From: Microglena sp. YARC | Lineage: Eukaryota; Chlorophyta; Chlorophyceae; Chlamydomonadales; Chlamydomonadaceae | Length of the DNA: 64,000 bases | Assembly: GCA_022414725.1 (NCBI GenBank) | Contig: CM039462.1 | Span: 72,973,803 to 73,037,802, forward strand | Direction of reading: 5' to 3' | Shown: positions 1 through 8,620 of the stretch, piece by piece | Numbering within the stretch: position 1 is the first letter of the stretch | Layout of the letters: the number at the start of each line of letters is the position of its first letter | The notes under the pieces: generated by a model | Databases searched by the model: none | What the model was told of the DNA's origin: nothing | What the model saw: the letters and a program-made list of their open reading frames with translations, nothing else | Translations under genes and position numbers: made by a program

Positions 1-1
1 C

Positions 2-85
2 ATTTCGAACACCGACGTGGACGACATATCACCGCTTGCCGGACTCACTTCGTTGACGTACTTGAAAAATGAATGGAGTGTGTAA
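2..85 (+). CDS. Leucine-rich repeat protein, C-terminal end (partial)
   Basis: The open frame enters from the left edge and stops at 83-85. The visible 27 residues contain a leucine-rich repeat of the internalin-like pattern DISPLAGLTSLTYL, and the protein ends shortly after it. LRR proteins of this kind usually act as binding scaffolds and occur in giant viruses and their hosts. A similar LRR fragment (PLSGLTALQIL) lies on the minus strand near 11.87-11.94 kb. The rest of the gene is outside the window, so its size and role cannot be judged. Confidence 0.55.
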   Translation: MSNTDVDDISPLAGLTSLTYLKNEWSV

Positions 86-857
86 AATTGTTCAACGGGT
101 CATCCTTTGATATACGAACAAGCGAACAGACAGACACTCAGACAGTAGAAAGAGTGTCGAAGCATTATGCGGAACGGTGTGGACATGCTCACAAGAGAGA
201 GAATGAATACAAACGATTGTATATACACGTACACACGTCAAGCTGAATGGATACATACATATAGGATCGAAGCAAACGGAACGCAGGAAACATGTCGGGC
301 ATATGATAGATAGGATAATATGGATAGGATAGGAAACATGTCGGGCATTAGATAGATAGGATAGATAGATAGATATATCCATCTTTGCCGTTGTTGAGCA
401 AGAGAAGGAGCGAACGTCTTGAGGCACAATACCTCCACGGATGCTGGATGTACTTGCATCTATTCTGTGCCCTGAGCTGCAGCGACATTAAACGGGCTGC
501 AAATAAACAAAAGGGTGGGGGGGGGGCTTTTGAAATGAAAACAATAACTAGTATTGTAATTGTAAGGAACTCAACCGAATTTAATGCCTATATTGCGTAT
601 ATAGAAAAAGGTATAGAAGAAGTCATAGGGTAATCGCGGGCCCCACGGAGTGGGGCAGGGGAATTGAGTTGCAGAAACCTGTCAAGGCATCAATCATCAC
701 ACGCAAAACGGTGGAAAACTGTCGCATCCACACCGTCCGTCCGTCCATTCATGACACACGGTGGCGGATCATCGCCACTCATCGTTTAGTGGAAGTGGTG
801 TAAACAACGCAGAAGACCCTGTAACGAACCTTATTCTCCTCTTCACAGCCAGCAAGA
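86..857. other. Intergenic region with simple repeats
   Basis: No convincing gene. It holds a GATA-rich stretch (about 300-375, repeated ATAGATAGGATAGATAG units), a short G-run near 518, and the hairpin word GGGCCCCACGGAGTGGGGC at about 638-656, which recurs inverted near 14.77-14.79 kb. The segment around 700-740 (CGCAAAACGGTGGAAAACTG) recurs near 15.06 and 32.39 kb. These are dispersed low-copy repeats. The small open frames here look like chance. Confidence 0.5.
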
Positions 858-1223
858 TTAATTGGTGAATAGATACTTGTTCAAATGCAATTTATGTTTA
901 TTGCAAACATGAAGGAAGTGTAGTTCATTTGGATGTAGTCGGAAGATGTCAACAGATATGAGGGCTATTTCGATGTCACGTGGACATGTTTGACACATGT
1001 TACAAATTGCATGCAAGAAAGAACTTTCCTTCATTACCAACAATCTCCCTGGTTCTCCAGTTGTTCGCATGTGAGGCAGATCAATTTCTATGTCGTTGAA
1101 GTCTTCACAGATCTCATTGCTCAGACTCACAGGTATATTATAGCAGGCTTCACGTGAAATAACTCTATCCACATCAGCAACACGTTGAGTGGATGCTTGA
1201 ATGACCATTCGACATTTGTCCAT
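858..1223 (-). CDS. Hypothetical protein, 121 aa, Cys-rich C-terminal half
   Basis: An ATG-started, intronless frame with ordinary amino-acid composition. I do not recognise the family. Residues 95-118 hold CNMCQTC and, further on, HVCNKH, which could bind a metal, but the spacing does not match a zinc finger I can name. It stands alone, with AT-rich DNA on both sides and the next virus-like gene (acyltransferase) on the same strand 1 kb away. It could be a small viral hypothetical gene; a chance frame is less likely at this length and composition. Confidence 0.45.
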   Translation of the reverse strand: MDKCRMVIQASTQRVADVDRVISREACYNIPVSLSNEICEDFNDIEIDLPHMRTTGEPGRLLVMKESSFLHAICNMCQTCPRDIEIALISVDIFRLHPNELHFLHVCNKHKLHLNKYLFTN

Positions 1224-1527
1224 ATCTAATTTTTCCTACAAAACGGTCTGACGTTATTCGAGCTATTATTGTAAATGGTTTGGCCTGATTGTTTTTTCTC
1301 GTGTCTAGTTCGTTGTATGGATGGAGCTGTACAGTTTACAGTTGTTCTCAAGTAAACCCTTTATACAATTTGGCGAGACGTCGGATTCATCTGCTTAAGA
1401 TCACCCAGATGTCTTCTGGGTGATCTCAAGCAGAAGTAGCCTAGTGATCGTAGGCGCGGAACAAGCGACGTACGAAGGGGAGCCCTCACGACTCACGCAA
1501 GTGAACAGGAATAAGATGCACACACCA

Positions 1528-1740
1528 CGCAAGCGGCGGCAAGCGCATCCTCATTGTATCGTCAATCTGTCTGCAGCTGTCGCACTTCAACCCCGCGCAC
1601 ACGCAGTACATGAACATAATCATGGACCACGCCTGCTACCAGCAGACGTATGTGTACGAACGGGACCGCCGCTGGGCGAAGACGGACCTGAAAAGACTCG
1701 CTGCTGGGACAATCCAATCCAAGTTACCTCCTGCTTGCTG
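1528..1740 (+). pseudogene. Orphan coding fragment ending next to a MITE
   Basis: This frame reads through strongly protein-like sequence (motifs ILIVSSICLQLSHFNPAHTQ and ACYQQTYVYERDRRWAKTD) and stops at about 1740. It has no own start: its 5' side joins the dispersed repeat that begins at GAATAAGATGCACACACCAC, which also ends the P-loop ORF near 8.37 kb. I do not recognise the family. The codon composition is GC-rich compared with its surroundings. It is probably the tail of a gene whose 5' part was replaced by the repeat. Confidence 0.35.
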
Positions 1741-1792
1741 ATCTTTAGAATCTTGCTGGTGTGCTCTGCGCTGTATGCATTGTGACAGTCTA

Positions 1793-2160
1793 CAGTCGGC
1801 GGAACAGTAAAATGAAACATCCCAATAAACGGTCGACAGTCCTACAAAATGGCCCGTCCAGCAAAGAAACCTCCTTTCATGACGCATTGCACATCAACAA
1901 AGACCCCGCGTTCTTTTGGGCAACGGTACCGGGGAAGAGGCGATCGATTAAGTGCGGCTGTCTGGTCATTCAATGGACACTCTCGAAAGTACCGACAAAA
2001 GAACGATACGGAGTCTGCAGGATGGAGAGCCGTGATCTAAAAAAGAACTACGATATTCAAAGACACAGTGGATCACTGCCCCGTGGATTTCTACACAATT
2101 AGGTTACACCGTAAGGTGTGCCGTACACGAAGCGGTTTCATTTTAGTATTCCGTTGACTG
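1793..2160 (+). mobile_element. MITE family 1, complete copy (368 bp)
   Basis: Terminal inverted repeats begin CAGTCGGCGGAACAGTAAAA at the left and are matched inverted at the right (TTTTAGTATTCCGTTGACTG). TA lies at both ends (1791-1792 and 2161-2162), the target duplication expected of Tc1/mariner-type non-autonomous elements. The interior is shared with the copies at 12.05-12.48 and 16.97-17.57 kb. It encodes no transposase; the short frames inside are only remnants. The sequences on the two sides of the copy resemble each other (AATCCAATCCA...), which suggests a local duplication around it. Confidence 0.85.
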
Positions 2161-2175
2161 TAATCCAATCCAACA

Positions 2176-3310
2176 TCACTCCTTCTTGATGCTCTTTCGA
2201 AACTTGCCGGAGTGCTTTGCAATGGTTGCCTTGCTCAGCTTGTGGTACTCCAACTTGTTCTCCAGGGTGGAGTCACATGGAATGAGGTTGGGGACTCCCT
2301 GATTCCCGCAGTAGCTTAACATGTTTCTGTCGCACATTTTCTGCAAATAGAACTGGGTCTTGTTTCTCTGCATCAGATGGGTAGTAGATTGGCAGCTCGT
2401 AGCAAATCACTTTGTGGAAGAGTGTGGCCATCATGATGAAGATGTGTCGCTTGATGTTGATACTCTCCCACGACGGGGAGACGTAGTCTTGGTTCAGGAA
2501 GTGCATGGCCACGGGTCGTACAGGTGCCCCTGCCAGGAAAGCTCCGGTCTTGAACTTGCAGAGGTAGCGCCCGTTGGTGGTGGTGCCCTCAGGAAACACC
2601 AGCATGGGGCGTACAGAGCTGGTAGGGTCAATGGCTTTTGCAGCAATACGATCCTTCAGCTGGACAGCCGCACTCTTGCTAGTCTCCTTGATGGCTCGCA
2701 TGGCATAGATGCATCCAATGCGTTGGCTGATATACCCTACAATGGGAACCTTATCAATGCCTTCCTTGGCCACAAAAGCAGGCCAGCTTCTTGACATGTG
2801 CACCAAGATATCTGACCAACCCATGTGGATAGACACAATGACAGGGGCCTCTGTTTCTGTCCCAGCCTGCTTTCTGACGTCCAGGTGGTCCAACTTGATC
2901 CATGATACTGAGAGGAAGCCTAAACCAAACAAGGCGAGGCGGATCCAGATCTTGTCCCAGTACAGTGTCCATGCGGCCCTGTACTCTTTAGAAATCGATA
3001 GCACCGGCATCAAGTATTTTTCAACGCGGCAAGTATTGCAAGCTAAAGCCAAGCCTAAGATCGTCAAGGTGGCCTTGAGAGGCGCGACGAGGATCCCCAA
3101 CACCAGCTTCAAGATTATCTCGGGCAATGGCTGTGGCTTCAGTCCCCATACCCCGTAGGCGTCCTGATGCACGAAGGGAGCGAAGCGCGGATCTCTAGAT
3201 TGCGTCTCCAACACCGAGTACAGACTCGGTTTAGCCATTCTGAGGAGTTCGGCTGTGCTGGTGCTCAGGAGAATCGTGCAGAGAATACAAAAAATAAATA
3301 AATAAACCAC
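2176..3310 (-). pseudogene. Lysophospholipid acyltransferase (LPCAT/PlsC-like), frameshifted near the C-terminus
   Basis: The frame starting at 3310 encodes a PlsC-family acyltransferase, which transfers an acyl chain from acyl-CoA to a lysophospholipid at a membrane. There is an N-terminal hydrophobic segment (residues 1-20) and further hydrophobic stretches at about 65-90 and 120-140. The catalytic HX4D motif is present as HMGWSD (about 162-167), followed by the substrate-binding block VFPEGTTTNG (about 238-247) and VRPVAMHF. The first frame stops at 2273, but the family-like C-terminal segment (TLENKLEYH) continues in another frame down to 2176, so one shift lies near 2320. The gene could be host-derived or viral; membrane-lipid genes are common in large algal viruses. 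The family call is firm, functionality is not. Confidence 0.8.
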
Positions 3311-3872
3311 CAGTTTGATTTGCGTTAGCTAATGCATCATCTTTTGTTTATGTTGCAGTTTGATTTGCCTTACTTTGTTCTCATCCTCAAGCAACCAACC
3401 TCAAAACTGCTTGTCAAGTGATATATGTCGCCAACGTACCACATTAAACAAGTGGCGGAGCCCCTTTCACCTCTTCCCCCAGCGGGGGCGACCGGAGGGG
3501 AGCCCCCACAAAGGAGTCCGCGAGGAACCGAGCGGGTGGGCGACCGGAGGGGAGCCCACAGGTCACATCAACCAGCAGACACACTACTGATTTACACACA
3601 CACACACACACACGACGCCGCGGATAATAGATGCGGGCAGGGAGGGAGCAAGTTGGTTGGTTGTATGTGCAAGAGGGGAGGAGGGAGCAAGACGCCGACA
3701 ACGTCAGGAGAACAAGAGACACGCACGCACGCATGGAACACACACACACGCAAACGGAGGGGAGAATTCACACGGTACAGTCGAGTACAGTACATACAGG
3801 CAGGACCATTTTTTATCGTCTCTAAGAAATGTAGCAAAAAAAGAGTATCTAAATAACTGAGTATCTATATAA
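3311..3872. repeat. Intergenic region with GC-rich dispersed repeat and CA microsatellite
   Basis: About 3430-3640 holds a copy of a dispersed repeat whose core reads GTGGCGGAGCCCCTTTCACC, then GGGCGACCGGAGGGGAGCCC twice, then a tail with ACATCAACCAGCAGACACAC and a (CA)n run. Other copies lie at about 8.39-8.62, 9.26-9.42 and 32.41-32.58 kb, with an inverted partial copy at 21.52-21.58 kb. GGGC...GCCC segments in the core can pair into short hairpins. No protein-coding capacity is evident. Confidence 0.7.
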
Positions 3873-4866
3873 CTAAAGCTGCTGGCTGAGGGACAGGGAG
3901 CGAAGCTCAATTGCAAGCTCGTCGAGCGTAGCTCGCTTCTTGGCGAGGTACGCCTCACGCTGTGAGGGAGTCTGTTTCATGCACGCGAGGTGCGCGCACT
4001 TGCCCGTGGTGAAGGGGGGTCCACCATCGGGGTTGCTAACGAGAACTTGACTGCGGCTGCACGGGTTGCCTTGAGTGGTGACAGCAGTGCAGCCCAGGGT
4101 GGGGGAATACCCCACGATGGTAAATGCACCTATATTGGCACCAACCTGCAGCTCGTTCTTTAGAACGGAACCGCGACCAACACGACCGGAGGCCAATGAG
4201 GAGGACAGGGAGCACGTTGAGAACGAGCCAGCAGGAGAAGCAGCAGGAGCAGCAGAAGCAGAAGCAGCAGCAGCAGAAGCAGGAGCAGGAGCAGGAGCAG
4301 CAGCAGCAGTAGAAGCAGAAGCAGGAACAGCAGCAGCAGTAGAAGCAGAAGCAGCAGTAGAAGCAGCCGGAGCAGCAGGAGCCACAGAGAGTGACACCGT
4401 GGTGCGGGGGCGCTTGGTACCACCGGAACTCTCCTCCGACATGCAAACGTCCTCGGTGGGGCCGTCGTCCTCTGGGAGGGCAAGGGCACTGGCGAGGGCA
4501 AGCAGAGGAGAAGGAGCAGGAGCAGCAGCAGCAGCAGAAGCAGAAGCGACGGCATTCGCAGCAGCGACGGCAACAGGGAGAAGCATTAGCTGTAAAGGCT
4601 TTTCTCCGCGCCGGGGAATCTTTGAGAAACTTAGCGTGCGCAATTTTCATTGCGCAGACAGGGTCTGCGAGGCACGCAGGAACGCGGGGAAATGAAATTA
4701 TCTTGTAGCAGATGTCCTTCAATTGAGGGACGGTGGGTTTGCTGGATAGCTTCGTTCGGTCCGTTAGGACAACTTTGAATATACAGGTATCATTCACGAA
4801 TGATGTGATCTCGGTAGACATGTTGTTGGCAGACATGTTGTTTGTAGACATGTTGTTGGTAGACAT
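3873..4866 (-). pseudogene. Alanine-rich paralogue of the 62.8-63.7 kb gene, frameshifted
   Basis: Starting at 4866 (MSTNNMSTNN...), the first frame matches the N-terminal half of the intact paralogue at 62775-63656. The match then moves to another frame near 4612 and runs to the stop at 3873. The two proteins share the pattern MKIAHxKF...DSP, an alanine/serine-rich low-complexity middle (here a long GCA/GCT-type run) and a conserved C-terminal block with KNELQVGANIGAFTIVGY, CAHLACMKQTPSQREAYLA and ATLDELAIELRS. The function is unknown; paired Cys/His in the C-terminal block may hold a metal. The upstream DNA also matches: a GTT repeat (AAC on the coding strand) and an A-run joined to TTGACGC. 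Confidence 0.75.
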
Positions 4867-4940
4867 GATATCAGTTGAGTTGGTTTATCAGTTGTTGTTG
4901 TTGTTGTTGTTGTTGTGGTTTCAAAGGAAGGAAAAAGGCG

Positions 4941-4948
4941 TCAATTTT
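4941..4948 (-). promoter_or_regulatory. AAAATTGA early-promoter-like octamer
   Basis: On the minus strand this is AAAATTGA inside an A-run, 75 bp upstream of the start at 4866. This word is the early promoter of mimiviruses and relatives. The same spacing is seen at two other genes in the window (16.25 and 20.62 kb), and the paralogue at 63.7 kb has the one-base variant AAAATTAA. Confidence 0.55.
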
Positions 4949-5725
4949 TTTTTAGCATGGAAATGCAACGGATGCTCAGATAAAAACAACAAATAGGGGG
5001 GGGGGGGGGGGACGGACCGAATCTGAAACGCGGATGAGGCAACGCGGACCCCGCGCGCAAAATAAACTACGTTTCGAAAAAAAACGAAACGATTTTCTCA
5101 ACAGAGCCAGCACAACAACAACACACGTAACGTAATCGCCAAATTCACTCACTGAAATGCAAAGCTACTTTCGGAGTTCGCTGGATGCTCCCTAACACAC
5201 TGAGTTCTTCGTGAGCGAAGAATTGGAGTCGGTACTTGGTTAAGATTGACATGGCTGGGGTGTGTGTGGCTTGGACTGGGTGTGTCAAGTAGGGCGCGCG
5301 CTAAACACGTGTCTTTCATGGGCGCGCGGAAACACACGTGTAGGATATGCCTCTGTCACACATCCCCCGGAATCTGGTAATGCGACTGCTGGTCAATTTG
5401 AACCAAATGGCATGGCGGTGGGAATGGCGCTCCACCATGCCGTATGTGCCCCTATGTTTGGCCGACGCAGCATTTTGGTTACATTTGCGGCCCCAGCCGT
5501 GGCACAATCTTGAGACTACCGTGAGACTACCGTGAGACTACCGTGTGACAACCCAGAGACTACCGTGAGACTGCCCCAGGCTGTGTTTGGCCGACGCCGC
5601 ATTTGGTTACATTTCAGGTAACATTTGCGGCACCAGCTGTGGCACTGCCGTGAGACTACCGTGAGACTGCCTGTCGATGTCGTCATCCAGATCAGAACAT
5701 GGGACTGTCCGGCCATCGAACCTCC
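4949..5725. repeat. Gene-poor region with a G-run and GTGAGACTACC tandem repeat
   Basis: No supported gene. It holds a G homopolymer near 4997-5011 and repeated GTGAGACTACC units at 5511-5560, with further copies to 5665. A duplicated segment (TTTGGCCGACGC...GCATTT...GGTTACATTT) appears at 5457-5490 and 5587-5630. The short frames here are built from these repeats. Confidence 0.5.
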
Positions 5726-5944
5726 TCAAGACACTAAGCTCCGGGCTGTGAACATGTGTTGAGCGGAACATGATGAGTATTGTGCCCTCCCTACAATCAC
5801 TCGACGTAGAATATATATTTCGCACCTCACTTCATTCAGCTGGCTCTCCAGATTGCCCACTTTATTGCGCAACCTACGGACAAGTTCTACCAAAGCCTCT
5901 TTGGTACCCGCTCGCTCGAGCTCATCATCTTGCATGTTCTCCAT
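5726..5944 (-). CDS. Short coiled-coil protein
   Basis: A 72-aa frame with a clear amphipathic heptad stretch (residues 12-50, including ELVRRLRNKVGNLESQLNEV), followed by a less ordered tail. It has no recognisable family. Coiled-coil mini-proteins are common in giant virus genomes, and a second one (6235-6543) lies 300 bp away on the other strand. The tail may be an artefact of a frame lost after residue 50. The coiled coil is visible; the function is unknown. Confidence 0.4.
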   Translation of the reverse strand: MENMQDDELERAGTKEALVELVRRLRNKVGNLESQLNEVRCEIYILRRVIVGRAQYSSCSAQHMFTARSLVS

Positions 5945-6029
5945 CCCGTAATACGATCACAAAGAAATATTTTTAATAAAAGGCCTAAGGCAGAGCCTTT
6001 TAATTACTTTAAATTTATTGGAAATCTTT

Positions 6030-6175
6030 AAACAGTGCAAGGGCTCATCAGCCCAAAAGAACACGGGGTCTTTGTTGATGTGCAATGCGTCATGTAAGGA
6101 GGTTGGGCAACTGCAGATCGTTGCGGTTGCCCTTATACCGTTTTTTTGATGTTTCATTTTACTGTTCGTCGACTG
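6030..6175 (-). mobile_element. MITE family 1, truncated copy
   Basis: The right edge (6175) carries the family 1 terminus in inverse orientation (TTTTACTGTTCGTCGACTG followed by TA). The interior matches the first ~140 bp of the full copies (CAAAGACCCCGTGTTCTTTTGGGC on the minus strand), after which similarity stops. Only one end remains. Confidence 0.7.
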
Positions 6176-6234
6176 TAGAATAGTAATATAGGGACACAGC
6201 CCCAGACAAGGCAATGCATGTGCAGTGACTGAGC

Positions 6235-6543
6235 ATGGCCGAAATGTACACGAAAGCCCAACTCGATGATGCCGTGGCTGTTGCCGTGGCTGTTGCCGTG
6301 GCTGATGTCGTGGCTGCAGAGCGCGTGCGTGCTGACGCTGTTCAGCGAGCGTACAAAACGCTACTGGCTCAGACGGAGGAGTCTGCGCATGAGCAAATGA
6401 ACCAGGCGCTGAGCTTGGTTCCCAAGCAGGACGAAGAGATCGAGAACCTCAAGTGCGTGCTACTTGCTCGTGCACTCATGAATAGACGCGGTGCGCGTTG
6501 TGCCCCACAATGCATGCAATACAATAACATCTCTCTGTGCTGA
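6235..6543 (+). CDS. Small coiled-coil protein with AV-repeat N-terminus
   Basis: A 102-aa ATG-started frame. Residues 12-27 are a repetitive DAVAVAVAVAVADVV stretch coded by near-identical hexamers (GTTGCC/GTGGCT). They are followed by a predicted helix/coiled coil to about residue 80 (ERVRADAVQRAYKTLLAQ...EEIENLKCVLLARAL). I know no family for it. It starts about 60 bp after the MITE remnant. Likely a small viral protein or part of one; the function is unknown. Confidence 0.45.
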   Translation: MAEMYTKAQLDDAVAVAVAVAVADVVAAERVRADAVQRAYKTLLAQTEESAHEQMNQALSLVPKQDEEIENLKCVLLARALMNRRGARCAPQCMQYNNISLC

Positions 6544-6660
6544 CCCACACACATGACTAATTCAATTCCATGCGCGATGTAGGTCCATGGTGTCAAAGGG
6601 TTGCAACAGTTGACTCTTTTGCATTCCGAAAATAAGTAAACCTAACAGTGTATAAGGAAT

Positions 6661-7086
6661 TTGCATGTACTAGATATCAGAATGCCATGTATGGCAACCA
6701 ACGCTTCTGTAAATGAGGCATCCGTATTGTCGCAGCCAACAGTGTGTGTGCTTACAGGGTTCAATACTGTCCAAGACGCATTTAAGGTTGTCCCTCACAA
6801 ACACATTCCATTTGTCATACTTTGTGTGCAGAATGGGCATTTAGCATATGCATTTGATGACATTGAGGAGGTGCGCATTGAGCCAGATGTTGTGTTATTG
6901 AATGCCCTTAGTCTAAAACATCGTGTGTTTGTGTTGTGTGACAGGTTTACAGATCTTACTCCCAATCATAGGTCGTGCGTGAGCCACGTCATCTGCGCAT
7001 CAACAAGTTGCGATGTTGTTGTACCCCAGTGCAATGATTTGCTATGGCTGGATTTGGAGAGAATGCGATTTGCGTTTTTGTTCTAG
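6661..7086 (+). CDS. Hypothetical protein, 141 aa
   Basis: A complete intronless frame with normal composition and alternating hydrophobic beta-strand-like segments (TVCVLTGFNTVQDAF, PFVILCVQNGHLAYAF, VVLLNALSLKHRVFVLCD). The ATG at 6682 is an equally possible start because the first seven codons look unlike the rest. I do not recognise a family. It converges on the repeat protein 7100-7684, with only 13 bp between the stops, which is typical of compact viral gene order. Confidence 0.5.
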   Translation: MHVLDIRMPCMATNASVNEASVLSQPTVCVLTGFNTVQDAFKVVPHKHIPFVILCVQNGHLAYAFDDIEEVRIEPDVVLLNALSLKHRVFVLCDRFTDLTPNHRSCVSHVICASTSCDVVVPQCNDLLWLDLERMRFAFLF

Positions 7087-7099
7087 ATTGTGACAATTT

Positions 7100-7684
7100 T
7101 TACAATAGCAGTAATGTGTTTGGGTTTCTACTCAATACAGTCCAATCCCATGGTTTATCAGGGTTAGCTTGCATAATGTCAAATGTGATGTTTGGGTTCA
7201 TACTCAATATAGTCCAGTTCCATGGTTTATCGATGTTTGCTTTCATAATATCAAATGTGATTTTGGGATTTGCACTCAATTGATCCCAATCCCATGGTTT
7301 ATCCGGGTTCGCTTGCACAATGTCAAACGTAGTGTTTGGGTTAATATTCAATACAGTCCAGTTCCATGGTTTATCGGGATTTGCTTGCATAATGTCAAAT
7401 GTGATGTTGGGGTTTCTACTCAAGCCAAACCAATTCCATGGTTTATCGATGTTTGCTTGTACAATATCCCATGTGATGTTTTGGTTTTTACTGATCCAAC
7501 ACCAATTCCATGGTTTATCCAGGTTTGCTTGCACAATATCCCACGTTAGACTTTTGTTATAACTCAATTGATCCCAATCCCATTTGTGTTGATTGGATTT
7601 GAGTCGGTCCATTATCAATCCATGTATTTCTTCTGTAGAAATGGACGAATTCATTATTATACGTTTTATATGATTTGGAAGCAA
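7100..7684 (-). CDS. DKPWNW tandem-repeat protein of giant-virus type
   Basis: A 194-aa protein built from about seven repeats of 22-23 residues, each with a core like NPNITFDIMQANPDKPWNW followed by a short variable loop (TVLSRN, FGLSRN, DQLSAN). The unit begins after a non-repetitive N-terminal 35 residues. Proteins with this W-rich repeat (DI...N.DKPW.W..LS.N..IT) are known from mimivirus- and marseillevirus-like genomes as uncharacterised, often multi-copy proteins, which makes this one of the better pointers to a viral origin. The last repeat ends in NTLLLL just before the stop, so the C-terminus may be truncated. It probably forms a solenoid; no enzyme motif is visible. Confidence 0.8.
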   Translation of the reverse strand: MLPNHIKRIIMNSSISTEEIHGLIMDRLKSNQHKWDWDQLSYNKSLTWDIVQANLDKPWNWCWISKNQNITWDIVQANIDKPWNWFGLSRNPNITFDIMQANPDKPWNWTVLNINPNTTFDIVQANPDKPWDWDQLSANPKITFDIMKANIDKPWNWTILSMNPNITFDIMQANPDKPWDWTVLSRNPNTLLLL

Positions 7685-7884
7685 TATTATAAAATGTCCA
7701 ATTCTTGCACAAGGGCACTCCGGTATGCGTGGGTATAATATGATACCGGAGCGTGCGTGTCTACAATGGAAACAGGGACAGACTTGGTGTGGTAATATTA
7801 CAAAAATACTAAGTGCATGGAAAACGTCGAATGTAAAGAGAATAAAGTAAATTTGAATAATAATAATAATAATAATAATAATTT

Positions 7885-8556
7885 ATGTCTGAACACGTCA
7901 TTCCACCACCATGCACAGATCTTGCCATTCTAGACCACCCTCATGTGATGTATATTGTTGGGCGTAGGCAGACTGGAAAGAGCTTCATGATCACAAACGA
8001 AATAGGGGATGGTGAATCCACTTTGGTGGTTTGTGAGACAGACCATGACGTAACTCATCATAAACTGCATTCCCCAATTGCAATTATGAGCATGCGAGAC
8101 ACCCTGGATAGCCTAATCGGGTTTAAGATTATAGTTTTGGACAACGTCATTTTCAATTCGACAGACAGGCTACTACAAGATGCTATATCACTGCATGTCA
8201 AAACTGGAACACGGTTAATTGTAGCAGTTTCACATCCATTCAGTATCCCAGCTGATGGCGATGGGATAATTATACAGCTGAGTGAATACAAAGACTCATG
8301 TGGCGTGCAATGCCTAAACAAATTAAAAGCCAAGTATGAATTCCAGCTGGCCGCAAATGTGCTGAATAGGAATAAGATGCACACACCACCACGCAAGCGG
8401 CGGAGCCCCTTTCACCTCTTCCCCCCAGCGGAGCGATCGGGGGCGACCGAAGGGGAGCCCCCACAAAGGAGTCCGCGAGGAACCGAGCGGGTGGGCGACC
8501 GGATGGGAGCCCACACTTCACATCAACCAGTAGACACACTATACTTACACCAGTAG
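7885..8556 (+). CDS. P-loop ATPase fragment, 3' end replaced by a dispersed repeat
   Basis: Residues 1-165 look like a P-loop NTPase: Walker A GRRQTGKS at about residues 31-38, Walker B-like IIVLDNV at about 93-99, and a later strand TRLIVAVSHPF that could be sensor-like. The order and spacing resemble the A32-type DNA-packaging ATPase of nucleocytoplasmic viruses, but I cannot confirm it from sequence alone. From about 8375 the frame runs into the GC-rich dispersed repeat (RKRRSPFHLFPPAERSG...), so the native C-terminus is lost. An (AAT)n microsatellite sits just before the start (7859-7882). Confidence 0.55.
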   Translation: MSEHVIPPPCTDLAILDHPHVMYIVGRRQTGKSFMITNEIGDGESTLVVCETDHDVTHHKLHSPIAIMSMRDTLDSLIGFKIIVLDNVIFNSTDRLLQDAISLHVKTGTRLIVAVSHPFSIPADGDGIIIQLSEYKDSCGVQCLNKLKAKYEFQLAANVLNRNKMHTPPRKRRSPFHLFPPAERSGATEGEPPQRSPRGTERVGDRMGAHTSHQPVDTLYLHQ

Positions 8557-8620
8557 TCTACTGAAATCACACACACACACAAACACAAACACACACAAGC
8601 GACGCCGCGGATGATAGATG
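8390..8620 (+). repeat. GC-rich dispersed repeat, copy 2
   Basis: Same core as the copy at 3.43-3.64 kb (GGCGGAGCCCCTTTCACC, then GGGCGACCGG-type blocks, then ACATCAACCAGTAGACACAC and a CA-rich tail ending CGACGCCGCGGATGATAGATG). It begins inside the P-loop ORF and destroys its 3' end. Confidence 0.75.

Noticed and set aside
1761..2102. MITE-internal ORFs (HINKDPxFFWATVPGKRR-type)
   Set aside because: Present in several MITE copies but with shifted frames and different lengths; no transposase motif. Treated as non-coding MITE interior.
4075..4695. Plus-strand ORFs over 3.9-4.7 kb rich in Glu/Ala or Gln
   Set aside because: Shadows of the alanine-rich minus-strand gene; its GCN repeat gives GAA/GCA and CAG runs in the other frames.
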